Counted from the stretch's first letter, positions 43,684-52,498 are shown. The stretch: 64,000 nucleotides of DNA from Hymenobacter sedentarius (GCF_001507645.1 NZ_CP013909.1:1054001-1118000), one strand, 5' to 3'. The notes: generated by a model from the letters alone, not told the origin. Numbers and translations: made by a program.

Positions 43684-43779
43684 GGCAGCGGGGCTAGTTG
43701 TCAGTTATTCGGGGTCAGTTGTCCGGTGCGGGTCCGATTGCCACACCTGGTACCTGGCCACGAACAACGGCAACTGGCC

Positions 43780-44274
43780 CTACTTCCCGTATTTCTCTAT
43801 AAAGGTTTCTTTCTGCCGCAGGTACTCGGGGTGCGCTTTGGCCTGGTCCCACTTGCGCTTGAAGATGGCGGCGGCTTCCACCTTGTTCTCGTCGGGGTGG
43901 GTGGTGCGGGGCAGTTCGGCCCGGCCGTGGGCCCCGCTTTGGCCCTTCTTGTCGTCGGGCACGGGACCGGCGTACTTCTTGCCGCCGCGGTGGTTGGCGT
44001 AGCGCCGGGCCCGCGTAAAGCCCATCTGAATGAATTTCCGAGCCATGTCGGCCCCCACGAAATCCTGTGCTTTCAAATAAGCCTCAAATAGCCCGTAAAT
44101 GGTCTCCGACGACTCGGTGGCTGCCGCCGCGTCTTTGAAGCGCCAGTGGGGCAGGATTTCGCCCTTGTAGGGCTGTACCAGCAGCACGCCCTGCTCGCCC
44201 CGGCCCACGCGGTACAGCTCGGGGTGCTGCCGGAAATCAACAGTCTGGAAATCGAGGGTGTAATCGAACGGCAT
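43780..44274 (-). CDS. DUF4385 protein
   Basis: 164 residues matching DUF4385: DYTLDFQTVDFRQHPELYRVGRGEQGVLLVQPYKGEILPHWRFKD, then KAQDFVGADMARKFIQMGFTRARRYANHRGGKKY. The C-terminal half is charged and ends FIEKYGK. The family is widespread in bacteria and of unknown function. No signal peptide. It reads away from the DnaA-box region, with its start 70 bases from the first box-like site, so its promoter may lie within the origin. Both this and the acidic-protein gene are on the minus strand. Confidence 0.88.
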   Translation of the reverse strand: MPFDYTLDFQTVDFRQHPELYRVGRGEQGVLLVQPYKGEILPHWRFKDAAAATESSETIYGLFEAYLKAQDFVGADMARKFIQMGFTRARRYANHRGGKKYAGPVPDDKKGQSGAHGRAELPRTTHPDENKVEAAAIFKRKWDQAKAHPEYLRQKETFIEKYGK

Positions 44275-44339
44275 CCGGCGCTATACGCAAACCAAGCCGC
44301 TGCGGGATACACCCCGGGTTTCTATTCAGCCCAACTCGA

Positions 44340-45180
44340 GTGGGTACCCTAGCGCAATGTGGAATACCTCGGTGGATAGGTGGATAAGTTCAGCTCCACT
44401 TCTGAATGCGCTCGGCAAGGACCTCTTCTACGGAAGGCCGAAGTGGAAGCTGTGCCCTTTCAACAGAAGCGGGCAGTGATTGTGGGAAACGGGCCGCACC
44501 ACTTTTCGGGCCTGGCTTTTCGGCGCGCGGTTGAGCCGGACAAACGCCTCAGCCCATCGAGCCGCTTTGCGCAACAAATTTTCTGAGCTGAAAAGCAAGC
44601 TTCCCAAATCAGGGCCCAAACCCTTTCAACCGGGGCTTGAGGTCAAAACCCTTCATTCGGGTTTTCCCCAATCTTAATTTTTTATTAAATCTTTTTTCTA
44701 AAAAACCTTCTTTGTTTCCACTCATTAGGTCGGTTGATAAGTGGATAAGCTCGAGCGGTTATCCCCAGCGTGGAAAACGTGGGGGTAAGCATGGCCTTAT
44801 CCACGCACTATCCACCGCCATTGTGGAAAACAAAATACTGTTAATCATAATATTATCTCCTTTTTCAACATCGGCTAGTGCTTTCCACATTTTCCCTGTC
44901 CCCACGAAAATGGGCATGTGGGAAGCCTGTCTGGCGTGGAAAAGTTATCCACGGTTATCCCCGCTCCTTCCGCCCTGTGCAGGGATGTAAACCACCAAAA
45001 AAACTTGTACCCTACTTATCCCCGTTCAGCTTTCCACTATCCCCGAGGTTATCCCCGAAATTACCCCCAGAGCGAAATGAATGTGGAAAAGCCGGTGGAA
45101 AAGCGGTGGAATACCCTTCAAAAAGCCTTTCAGTAACTGGAATAAGCGAATAGTTATCCACGAATGTGGATAAAAGGGGC
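44340..45180. other. oriC: Probable chromosomal replication origin (oriC)
   Basis: Non-coding, with about 20 DnaA-box-like nonamers. The perfect box TGTGGATAA is at 45165. One-base variants: GGTGGATAA 44380, AGTGGATAA 44740, TTATCCACG 44797, 44945 and 45154, TTATCCCCA 44759, TGTGGAAAA 44822 and 45082. Others: CTATCCACC 44808, CTTTCCACA 44881, TTATCCCCG 44955, 45016 and 45049, CTATCCCCG 45037, CGTGGAAAA 44769 and 44935, GGTGGAAAA 45094. AT-rich blocks at about 44672-44720 and 44826-44880 are candidate unwinding elements. No gene was found inside. Confidence 0.88.
44672..44720. other. AT-rich candidate DNA unwinding element
   Basis: A T/A-only-dominated block (TTAATTTTTTATTAAATC, then TTTTTTCTAAAAAA) in a GC-rich genome, directly beside box-like sites on one side. 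A second block, rich in AATA, lies at 44826-44880. Both fit a duplex unwinding element; which one opens cannot be told. Confidence 0.6.
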
Positions 45181-45420
45181 TCTTTAGGCGCATTGCGCCG
45201 TCCTAAGTCGAACCCAAGTCAAGTGCTATGAAGGCTAGCCCCAGAAGGGCTGAAATGTAAAAATTCAGAGCCAGGCCACCCTCGGTCGGGCAGCGCTATT
45301 CGTCGGGTAGGCGGGCATGCCGGGCTGGGTCCAGTGGCATACCGAACGACAGAATTCGAATACTCCGCTTTAGCAATGTACACCCCAGAGCACAGAAAGT
45401 GCCTCTGCCGGTGGCTAATA
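45181..45420. other. Non-coding stretch with degenerate repeat
   Basis: No gene recognised. A motif around 45232-45256 (GCTAGCCCCAGAAGGGCTGA) resembles a short palindromic repeat seen in many Bacteroidota intergenic regions; the inner palindrome AGCCCCAGAAGGGCT is imperfect. It ends at the 3' end of the Ig-like lipoprotein gene. Confidence 0.35.
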
Positions 45421-47055
45421 CTAAAACTTGAGGGGCTCCACCAGGTCGAATCCGGCCCGCACCTGCTGGGGGTTGGGGTCCAGGTACACCGGCTCGGGCG
45501 GGAGCAGCAGGTTCGGGTCGCCGTTACGCCAGTGGCCATCGCCGTCGCTGTCAATCAGCACGCGTAGGTGGTAAACGCCGGGGGGCACGTCCGTAAACAG
45601 GTAGCTTCCCTTGGGCGAGGCCAGGCTGGCCACCACCTGCAGCTTATCGTCGAGCAACTGCAGCTCAAAGTTTTTCTCCTTGGTGGTAATCGGGCCCGAC
45701 AGGCTATTCGACACGTCCTGCTCGCTGATGCCGAGGCGCAACGGCCGCAACCGCAAGGCCTGCCCCGTAATGGCCGTGATGGCCGTGCTGTCGAGTACAA
45801 TGTCGAGCCGCGCGTGGGCCCTGCTATTGAACCGCACAATAAGGGCCGTGCGGTCGGGGCTGAGGGTGCCATCGGCCGGCAGGCGCAGGGGCCGGCGCTT
45901 CGCTGAATCCTCGACCAGCGTGCCGAACGGCCGGCCCGTGGCCACGCGCACCGGTACGGCAAACAGGAACTTGACCTGGCCCTTGGGGAATACCGTGCGC
46001 GGGCTGCCATCCACCGTGTACAAGCTCGGGGGCGGGATTTTTTTGCCATTGGTGGGGGCGGCCGGAAACTTCACCTGCAGCGTGTCGTGCCCCACGTTGC
46101 CGGTGCTGTCGGCCGTGGTGAGCAGGTAGCGCCCATCCCCTACCTCCGGGGTTTTGAAGAGCACCACCGTGCGGCCCCGGTCGGTGAGCAGCAGCGCCTC
46201 GGCCACGGCGGGCGGGGCCTGAGTTGAGCCAACTGGCGCCAGAGCCGCCGACCGCAGGCCTTCATTGAAACTCAGGCGCAGTTGCGTGGGGCTGGCCTGC
46301 CGGGTAGTCAGCAGCGGCGGGCGCCGGTCAGGCTGGGTGAGGACGAGCGCCACCGGCGCGCCCGTGCTGCCGGTAATGGTGATGGGCGCGGGCAGGTAGG
46401 CAATTTTCTCGCCTTCGTCGTAGCGGCCGTTGGTGTTTTTGTCCACCAGGGCGTAGATTTTGTAGGGCCCGGCTTTGAGGAAGCTGAAATTGAATTTGCC
46501 TTCCTTATCAGTGAGCACGGTGTAGTAGGGCCGGCCGCGCTTCACACCGGCGGTATCGGCCTGGCGGTAGAGGCCCACGCTGGCCTCGGCTATGGGTTTG
46601 GCCGTCAGCACGTCGGTGACGGTGCCGCTCACCTTGCCCGAATCCAGCACGGCGCCCGTGCTGAAGTTGAGGGCCGCGTTGGTGGCGGGCAGGCCCTCGG
46701 TAATGTCGACCACGCCGCTCCGGAAATTGAAGCTGTAAGTGGTGTTGGCGTCGAGCGGCTTGTCAAAAAGCAGGGTGATGGAGTTCCGCTCCTCGCGCAG
46801 CTTGTAGGGGTTGTCGGGTGGCAGCTGCGGGGTAATGAGCAGGTTTTTGCTCAAGTCCTTGGTGACGACGGGCTCCGAAAACACCAGGCGCACGAACTGC
46901 TGCTTCACGTTGCGGGCGGCGCTATCCGGCGAGCTGCTGATGCGGCGCGGCGGGGTGCGGTCGCGCGGGCCGCCCTGGGGCGGGGCCACGGCAGCGCAGC
47001 TTTCGAGCAAGGCAACCATTGCCAGCAAAGCCAGCAGTTCAGCGCGAACGGACAT
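45421..47055 (-). CDS. Ig-like domain lipoprotein
   Basis: 544 residues from MSVRAELLALLAMVALLESC, which ends in a lipobox (LLESC, Cys 20); a longer frame to 47109 adds 18 residues. An SbsA-type Ig domain (FVRLVFSEPVVTKDLSKNLL, residues about 55-140) is followed by a CarboxypepD_reg-like segment (VSGTVTDVLTAKPIAEASVGLY), further Ig-like strands, and a terminal SpaA-like piece (GVYHLRVLIDSDGDGHW). Probably a surface or outer-membrane lipoprotein; the substrate is unknown. It transcribes towards oriC. Confidence 0.85.
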   Translation of the reverse strand: MSVRAELLALLAMVALLESCAAVAPPQGGPRDRTPPRRISSSPDSAARNVKQQFVRLVFSEPVVTKDLSKNLLITPQLPPDNPYKLREERNSITLLFDKPLDANTTYSFNFRSGVVDITEGLPATNAALNFSTGAVLDSGKVSGTVTDVLTAKPIAEASVGLYRQADTAGVKRGRPYYTVLTDKEGKFNFSFLKAGPYKIYALVDKNTNGRYDEGEKIAYLPAPITITGSTGAPVALVLTQPDRRPPLLTTRQASPTQLRLSFNEGLRSAALAPVGSTQAPPAVAEALLLTDRGRTVVLFKTPEVGDGRYLLTTADSTGNVGHDTLQVKFPAAPTNGKKIPPPSLYTVDGSPRTVFPKGQVKFLFAVPVRVATGRPFGTLVEDSAKRRPLRLPADGTLSPDRTALIVRFNSRAHARLDIVLDSTAITAITGQALRLRPLRLGISEQDVSNSLSGPITTKEKNFELQLLDDKLQVVASLASPKGSYLFTDVPPGVYHLRVLIDSDGDGHWRNGDPNLLLPPEPVYLDPNPQQVRAGFDLVEPLKF

Positions 47056-47318
47056 TATACAACAACGTGGTGAGAGTAAGCACAACAATAGCCGCCCGCT
47101 ATGCCGCATAGAAGAAACCAGCGCAGCAGCACCCGACTCGGCAGTAACGACGGCAACGCGCCGAACGGTATCTGGTGCAAAGGTGGGCGAAGGAGTTTAA
47201 ACCGAATCCAGCCCAAGGCAGGCGATGGGAAGCGCGGGCGGCAGCAGTGCCAGGAAATCCAGGCCAGCCGCTGCTAACAGTCGGCTTCGGCCGAGCTTCT
47301 CCCCGTCGGCCGGCTGCC

Positions 47319-48224
47319 TTAGGCCGCCGGAGTGCGCCGCCCGGCCACGTACAGCAAGCTGGAGTATTGCCCCTCGTGCTGCTCGGCGTACTGGTTGGAC
47401 TTGTAGCCGGCCTTCAGCACCGTGAGGATGCCGCCGGCGCGCTCTTCCTTGTGCTTCTCGCTGAGCATGCTCACGTAGTAGGCGTCGAGCGGCATGGGCA
47501 GCGTTTCGCGGATGGTCAGCTTGTGCTTTTTGAGCAGCTGGGCCATGGTTTTGGGCGCGAAATGGTACAGGTGCCGGGGCACGTCGTAGGCGGCCCACAG
47601 CTCGCGGTAGTGCTGCGCATCGAGGCTTTCCACGTTGGGCACGGCTATTAGCAGCACGCCATCGGGCTTGAGCAGGGCCGTGAGTTGAGCCAAAGTTTCG
47701 TTGAGCGCATGCACGTGTTCGAGCACGTGCCAGAGGGTAATGGCATCGAACGTGCCGGGCTCGAGCGCGCCCAGGCCGCCTTGGCCAATGAGCTGGCCCA
47801 GGCGCTGGCTGGCTTCTTCCCGGGCGCGGGCATTGGGCTCCAGGCCGGCTACTTTCCAGCCCGCCGCCTTGGCCGCGGCCAGAAAATGGCCCGTGCCGCA
47901 GCCGTAATCGAGCAGCTTGCCGCGGCGGGGCGCAAACTTGCTGAGCAGCCCCACCTTGCGGCGCATCGTGAAAAACCGGGCCACCTTGTAGGCCTTGTTC
48001 ACGAGGCCGGCCGCGCCGCTGTTGTGCGAAACGTAGTCATCGGACTCATAGTACCGCCCAATGTCTGCCTCGTTGGGCCGGGGGTTGGTGAACTGGAAGC
48101 CGCAGCCCTCGCACTGCACAATGGCAAAGCTTTCGTGGCTCACCGTGCGGTCTTCCACCACCAGCTTGTTGCGAAACTCGGTTTTGCCGCACACCGGGCA
48201 GCTTTCTAATCGTTCGTAGGACAC
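47319..48224 (-). CDS. Zinc-ribbon SAM-dependent methyltransferase
   Basis: 301 residues. Zinc-ribbon at the N-terminus with Cys pairs CPVC (9-12) and CEGC (38-41), then a class I methyltransferase with motif I LLDYGCGTGHFLA (about 105) and the acidic post-motif E in GLEPN. FDAITLWHVLEHVHALNETL is the post-II motif. This architecture (Zn-ribbon plus Methyltransf_23) is common in sugar or small-molecule methyltransferases; substrate unknown. Neighbours give no pathway context. No signal peptide. Confidence 0.9.
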   Translation of the reverse strand: MSYERLESCPVCGKTEFRNKLVVEDRTVSHESFAIVQCEGCGFQFTNPRPNEADIGRYYESDDYVSHNSGAAGLVNKAYKVARFFTMRRKVGLLSKFAPRRGKLLDYGCGTGHFLAAAKAAGWKVAGLEPNARAREEASQRLGQLIGQGGLGALEPGTFDAITLWHVLEHVHALNETLAQLTALLKPDGVLLIAVPNVESLDAQHYRELWAAYDVPRHLYHFAPKTMAQLLKKHKLTIRETLPMPLDAYYVSMLSEKHKEERAGGILTVLKAGYKSNQYAEQHEGQYSSLLYVAGRRTPAA

Positions 48225-48389
48225 GGATACTTCTAAAGGGCAAAAGCTGGCCAGTTATAGGACGGCGCAGCAACTTTTATAGCCCAGCAAAGTTCGCAAG
48301 ATTTTGGCGGCAATGGAGCCGGCGGTTTTTTGGCCAAGAAAGCCGTCCATGCGAGCGCAGCGAAGCACACCGTTTGTGCAATTAAACCA

Positions 48390-48428
48390 ATCGGCTGTCA
48401 TGCTGACGCAGGAAGCATGACAGCCGAT
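48390..48428 (-). terminator. Hairpin at the 3' end of mnmG, with degenerate REP sequence to its left
   Basis: 15-bp perfect stem ATCGGCTGTCATGCT / AGCATGACAGCCGAT with a 9-base loop, 20 bases past the mnmG stop. Left of it (48350-48380) is a decayed copy of the REP core (CATGCGAGCGCAGCGAAGCA). Confidence 0.6.
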
Positions 48429-48447
48429 TATATTTGATTAACGCCTT

Positions 48448-50316
48448 TTAGCGCCCCAGGTACACCATCAGCACCGATACATCGGCCGGCGAAATGCCGC
48501 TGATGCGCGAGGCCTGCCCAATGGTTTCGGGCTGAATCTTGAGCAGTTTCTCCCGGGCCTCGTGGCTGAGCGCCGGCATGGCCCGGTAGTCGAGCCGGCC
48601 CTGGATTACGAAGTTTTCCAGCTCCTGCTGGCGGGCGGCTTGCTGGTGCTCCTTTGCCAGGTAGGTTTCGTACTTAATGTTGATGATGGCCTGCTCCAGG
48701 GCTTCTTCATCAAACGCTGCGAGGGCCATATCCAGCGCGGGCAGGGCCCGGCGCAGGTCAGCCAGCTCCAGGTTGGGCCGGCGCAGAAGGTTCACCGCGC
48801 GGGTCTTCTCGTGGATTTCGGCCGAGCCTAGCTCAACCAGCATAGGATTCGCCTCAGCCGCTTCGATGCCGAACTTCTGCAGTAGCTCGGCTACTTCAGC
48901 CGTCTGCGCTTCCTTCATCCGCACCCGTTCCAGCCGCTCGTCCGAGGCCAGACCCAACTCGTGGCCCAGGGGGGTGAGGCGCAAGTCGGCATTGTCCTGG
49001 CGCAGCAGAATGCGGTGCTCGGCGCGGCTCGTGAACATGCGGTAGGGCTCGTCGGTGCCTTTGTTTACTAGGTCGTCGATGAGCACGCCGATGTAGGCTT
49101 CGCTCCTTTTCAGGACGAAGGGCGCCTTGCCGTGCACTTTGTTGTGGGCGTTGATGCCGGCCATCAGGCCCTGGCAGGCGGCTTCTTCGTAGCCCGTGGT
49201 GCCGTTGATTTGGCCCGCGAAATATAGGTTCTGCACGCGCTTGGTTTCCAAGGTCAGCCCAAGCTGGGTGGGCGGGAAAAAGTCGTACTCGATGGCATAG
49301 CCCGGGCGGAACATCTTGGCGTTTTCGAAGCCCGCGATTTCGCGCAGGGCGCGGTATTGCACGTCTTCGGGCAGCGAGCTCGAAAAGCCATTGATGTAGC
49401 ACTCCACGGTGCTCCAGCCCTCGGGCTCCACAAAAATCTGGTGCCGGTCTTTGTCGGCGAAGCGGTTGATTTTGTCTTCTACCGACGGGCAGTAGCGCGG
49501 CCCCAGGCCCTTGATGCGGCCCTGGAACATGGGCGACTTCTCGAAGCCCTCGCGCAGGATGTCGTGCACCCGCTCGTTGGTGTAGGTGATGTAGCAGGGC
49601 CGCTGCTGCGTGAGCCGCGGCGTGTCGATGTAAGAAAACTTGCTGGGCACGTCGTCGCCGCCCTGCACCTCCATTTTGGAGTAGTCAAGGCTGCGGCCGT
49701 CCACGCGGGGCGGGGTGCCGGTTTTCATGCGCCCGGCTTCAAAGCCCAGCTCCAGCAGCTGCTCGGTGATGCCGCGGCTGCCTTTTTCGGCCGCCCGGCC
49801 GCCCCCGAAATTCTTCTCGCCGATGTGGATGAGGCCGTTCAGGAAGGTGCCGTTGGTAAGCACCACCGACTTGCCCCGGAACTCGATGCCGAGCTGGGTT
49901 TTCACGCCCACCACGGCGTCGTCTTCCACCACGAGGCCGGTCACGGCTTCCTGCCAGAAGTCCACGTTTTTGATGCCTTCCAGGGTCAGGCGCCAAGCTT
50001 CGGCGAAGCGCATCCGGTCGCTCTGGGCGCGGGGGCTCCACATGGCGGGGCCCTTGGAGCGGTTCAGCATCCGGAACTGAATCATGGTCTGGTCGGTGAT
50101 GATGCCCGACTGGCCGCCCAGCGCGTCGATTTCGCGCACAATCTGGCCCTTGGCTACGCCGCCCATGGCCGGGTTGCACGACATCTGGGCGATGGTGTTC
50201 ATGTTCATCGTCACCAGCAGCACCTTCGAGCCGAGGTTGGCGGCCGCGGCCGCGGCTTCGCAGCCGGCATGGCCCGCGCCCACTACAATGACGTCGTAAT
50301 CTTCTTGCTGAAACAT
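48448..50316 (-). CDS. mnmG: tRNA uridine-5-carboxymethylaminomethyl modification enzyme MnmG (GidA)
   Basis: 622 residues, normal. FAD-binding GxGxxG is [12 protein letters not shown] (11-22). Characteristic blocks are [26 protein letters not shown] (near 40-65, with the conserved Cys), [25 protein letters not shown] and the C-terminal HTH-like [27 protein letters not shown]. With MnmE it makes cmnm5U34 in tRNAs. mnmG (gidA, 'glucose-inhibited division') often lies near oriC; it does so here, 3.3 kb from the box cluster. A TAATTTTG element is at 50451-50458. Confidence 0.97.
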   Translation of the reverse strand: MFQQEDYDVIVVGAGHAGCEAAAAAANLGSKVLLVTMNMNTIAQMSCNPAMGGVAKGQIVREIDALGGQSGIITDQTMIQFRMLNRSKGPAMWSPRAQSDRMRFAEAWRLTLEGIKNVDFWQEAVTGLVVEDDAVVGVKTQLGIEFRGKSVVLTNGTFLNGLIHIGEKNFGGGRAAEKGSRGITEQLLELGFEAGRMKTGTPPRVDGRSLDYSKMEVQGGDDVPSKFSYIDTPRLTQQRPCYITYTNERVHDILREGFEKSPMFQGRIKGLGPRYCPSVEDKINRFADKDRHQIFVEPEGWSTVECYINGFSSSLPEDVQYRALREIAGFENAKMFRPGYAIEYDFFPPTQLGLTLETKRVQNLYFAGQINGTTGYEEAACQGLMAGINAHNKVHGKAPFVLKRSEAYIGVLIDDLVNKGTDEPYRMFTSRAEHRILLRQDNADLRLTPLGHELGLASDERLERVRMKEAQTAEVAELLQKFGIEAAEANPMLVELGSAEIHEKTRAVNLLRRPNLELADLRRALPALDMALAAFDEEALEQAIINIKYETYLAKEHQQAARQQELENFVIQGRLDYRAMPALSHEAREKLLKIQPETIGQASRISGISPADVSVLMVYLGR

Positions 50317-50450
50317 AGGCGCGCGAGGTCTCGCGAAGTTTTAAATGGAAGGCTCGCCAAGGCGATAAAGGCTGTAACCAAGCTTTGCGCAACTTGATTT
50401 CAACTTTGCTGAGCTTAGCGCGAAAAAAGCCAGCCCGGCTTTGCGAGTTG

Positions 50451-50458
50451 CAAAATTA
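50451..50458 (-). promoter_or_regulatory. -7 promoter element (TAATTTTG) for mnmG
   Basis: Minus-strand TAATTTTG matches TAnnTTTG, 135 bases before the mnmG start and just past the parS hairpin. Confidence 0.45.
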
Positions 50459-50468
50459 CGAAATCAAA

Positions 50469-50506
50469 AACCCGCAGCCAGTTTCACGTGAAACGAGTTG
50501 CGGGTT
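50469..50506. promoter_or_regulatory. parS-like site nested in a terminator hairpin
   Basis: The core GTTTCACGTGAAAC (50481-50494) is a perfect 14-bp match to the centre of the parS consensus. It is enclosed symmetrically by AACCCGCA / TGCGGGTT, so the whole 38 bp can form a hairpin (16 of 19 pairs). On the minus strand the sequence continues GCGGGTTTTTGATTT, a T-rich tail, so it also looks like the terminator of the gene at 50536. Confidence 0.82.
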
Positions 50507-50535
50507 CAAAAATTCGGGTTAAAGCACAGCCGTAG

Positions 50536-51282
50536 TTACTCGGCCGGGCCGGTTAGCTTTTCGGCAAGTTCGCGCAAGCCCTCGGGGAGCCAGTCGGCCA
50601 GCAGCTCAACGGAGTGGGCAGTTACGGCTGCGCGGGAGTACGTTTGCCACCGGCCCCTGACGCTGTCGAATACTTCGGTGGCCGCCGCGCTCAGCGACAG
50701 CTTGTAGTCGAATTTCGGGTAGTCGTGTACCACGTAGCCGGGGTAGTAATAATCCAGGTCCAAGCGGCGGGCATAGTCGGTTTTTAGCAGCAGCAGGTAC
50801 TTGCCCAGGCTGTGCTGCCGGTACGCGGGGTCGTAGAAATTCAGGATGCCGGCCACGCTGCGGTCGCCGCGGTCGAAGATGCCGGCGGCCACGAGGCGGT
50901 GGCCGTCGCGCAGCTCAATAATGTACGTGTTGAACACGTTGTGCTCGGCCCCACCCAGCAGCACGGCCTCCACGGTGGGCGAGGCATCGAAGGTGATGGC
51001 GCTGCGGTAGCGGCCGTACAGTTCTTCGTGCTCCGAAGTGAGCCGGAACGGCTGGATGGTGGCCGCAAAGCGGGCATTGCGCCGAAGCAGGCGGCGCTGT
51101 TCTGGGCCCCATTCCACGCGGGGCAGCACCACGCGCAGCCAGTGGGCAGTGTAGAGGCGGCCATCAAAAGGCACAAACTGGCAGGTGAATAAGTCCTGCT
51201 GCATGCGGTAGTAGCCCTGGCCCAGGTAAAAATCCAAGGCTTCGCCCCGAATAATGGGCAACCCAGAAGAAGAGGCGGACAT
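50536..51282 (-). CDS. ATE1-like (arginyl-tRNA-protein transferase C-terminal fold) protein
   Basis: 248 residues from MSASSSGLPIIRGE. The C-terminal motif LDLDYYYPGYVVHDYPKFDYKLSL is that of arginyl/leucyl-tRNA-protein transferases (GNAT-like fold), where YYYPGYxxxxxPKxxYK contacts the substrate. AGILNFYDPAYRQHSLGKYLLLLK is the preceding GNAT-like strand-helix. The N-terminal cysteine domain of full ATE proteins is missing, so N-end rule activity is only a possibility. Its end is marked by the parS hairpin. Confidence 0.8.
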   Translation of the reverse strand: MSASSSGLPIIRGEALDFYLGQGYYRMQQDLFTCQFVPFDGRLYTAHWLRVVLPRVEWGPEQRRLLRRNARFAATIQPFRLTSEHEELYGRYRSAITFDASPTVEAVLLGGAEHNVFNTYIIELRDGHRLVAAGIFDRGDRSVAGILNFYDPAYRQHSLGKYLLLLKTDYARRLDLDYYYPGYVVHDYPKFDYKLSLSAAATEVFDSVRGRWQTYSRAAVTAHSVELLADWLPEGLRELAEKLTGPAE

Positions 51283-51389
51283 AAAACGGGGCAAAAAGGG
51301 GACGCAGGTATTGCGGCCAACCAGGCTGGGATATGCCAACGCCCACTAAAAGCGGGCGTCGGGTAGTCCTAGAAAAAGCAGAACAAGAC

Positions 51390-51887
51390 CTAGAAAGTTC
51401 GCAGCGACAAGCAGTGGTCTTCCTTGGCCCGCATGGCCGTTTGGCTCAGCAGGTCTTTGTCGTGGTAGCCCAGCAGGTGCAGCACGCCGTGAATCATCAC
51501 GCGGTGCAACTCGTCGCGGAAGCTCACGCCCAGGTCCTGGGCGTTTTCGCGCACCCGCTCCACGCTGATGAAGATGTCGCCCTCAATGATGTCGGCGTCG
51601 TCGGAGTTGTCGAACGTGATGACGTCGGTGAGGGTGTCGTGGTCGAGGTACTCGACGTTGAGCTGGTGCAGGTAGTCGTCGGAGCAGAAGATGTAGGTGA
51701 GCTGCACAATGCGGTGCTCGTGCACGGCCGCCACCCGCTCAATCCACTCCACGAGGCTTTCAGCGTCCGAAAGCTCAAACTCGGGCACGTCCTCCACCAT
51801 GAATTCGATGCCCGGGGCTTCGTGGTGCAGCTCGCCGGGGGGGAAATTATCGTGGTGGGGAGGCCCCACCGGCGGGTGACTAATCAT
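51390..51887 (-). CDS. ybeY: rRNA maturation endoribonuclease YbeY
   Basis: 165 residues. Zinc-binding motif HGVLHLLGYHDKD (His 133, 137 and 142) is diagnostic. YbeY processes rRNA ends and takes part in ribosome quality control. The first 29 residues (Pro/His-rich) are extra; MVEDVPEF at residue 30 (51800) could be the true start, giving 136 residues, nearer the usual length. The stop of the RsbW-like gene lies 6 bases upstream of the longer start, so they are probably co-transcribed. Confidence 0.94.
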   Translation of the reverse strand: MISHPPVGPPHHDNFPPGELHHEAPGIEFMVEDVPEFELSDAESLVEWIERVAAVHEHRIVQLTYIFCSDDYLHQLNVEYLDHDTLTDVITFDNSDDADIIEGDIFISVERVRENAQDLGVSFRDELHRVMIHGVLHLLGYHDKDLLSQTAMRAKEDHCLSLRTF

Positions 51888-51893
51888 GCGACG

Positions 51894-52340
51894 TTAAGCA
51901 GCGAGATGGTCGGCAGTGGGGGTTTCGTCGACGGGCGCCGAGGTGAGCTGGAACGTGAGCTGCACGCGGCGGCCTTCTTTGCTGAACTCCACTTCATCGG
52001 CCAGGTGGCGGATGAGGAAGATGCCGCGGCCCCCTGGGTTTTCCAGGTTTTCGGGCGCGGTAGGGTCGTCGAGGTTGTCGTAATTAAAACCGGCGCCTTC
52101 GTCTTCAATTTCGAATTTGAGCAGCTGCGGCTCCACGAACAGCGACAGATAGACGTTTTTGTCTTTATCGAATTTGTTGCCGTGGCGGATGGCGTTGTTC
52201 ACCGCTTCGGTCACGGCCACCATGATGTTGCCGTAGATATCGTCCTCAATCTGAAAGGTATCCTTGGAATTATCGATAAAACTCTCCACCACGCGGATGT
52301 TTTCGACGAGCGACGGAATCTGAATTTTTACCTGCTTCAT
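51894..52340 (-). CDS. RsbW-like anti-sigma serine kinase/ATP-binding protein
   Basis: 148 residues, HATPase_c fold: N box AVNNAIRHGNKFDKDK, G1 box DEGAGFNYDNLDDP, G2 box NPGGRGIFLIRHLADEV. It resembles RsbW/SpoIIAB, which phosphorylate an antagonist and bind a sigma factor in partner switching. Neither an antagonist (STAS) nor a sigma factor gene is adjacent. It precedes ybeY in a two-gene unit. TATTTTTG at 52382-52389 is a -7 candidate. Function is family-based inference. Confidence 0.9.
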   Translation of the reverse strand: MKQVKIQIPSLVENIRVVESFIDNSKDTFQIEDDIYGNIMVAVTEAVNNAIRHGNKFDKDKNVYLSLFVEPQLLKFEIEDEGAGFNYDNLDDPTAPENLENPGGRGIFLIRHLADEVEFSKEGRRVQLTFQLTSAPVDETPTADHLAA

Positions 52341-52498
52341 AAGGCGGTTTGAAAGGAAGAGCGGCAGCGAGTTCGGGGCGGCAAAAATAGTCTTTTAACG
52401 GCAAAGCGCCACAAGAATTTATCTCACCGGCCGAAGCTCAGTTTCGGCAGAACACCAACTGGTTAACGAAACGACCATCGGCTTGCTAGGAGCCACCA

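Noticed and set aside
44380-45153. Several short open frames in the DnaA-box region
   Set aside because: They have random composition, no start context and no family pattern; the region is better explained as non-coding origin DNA.
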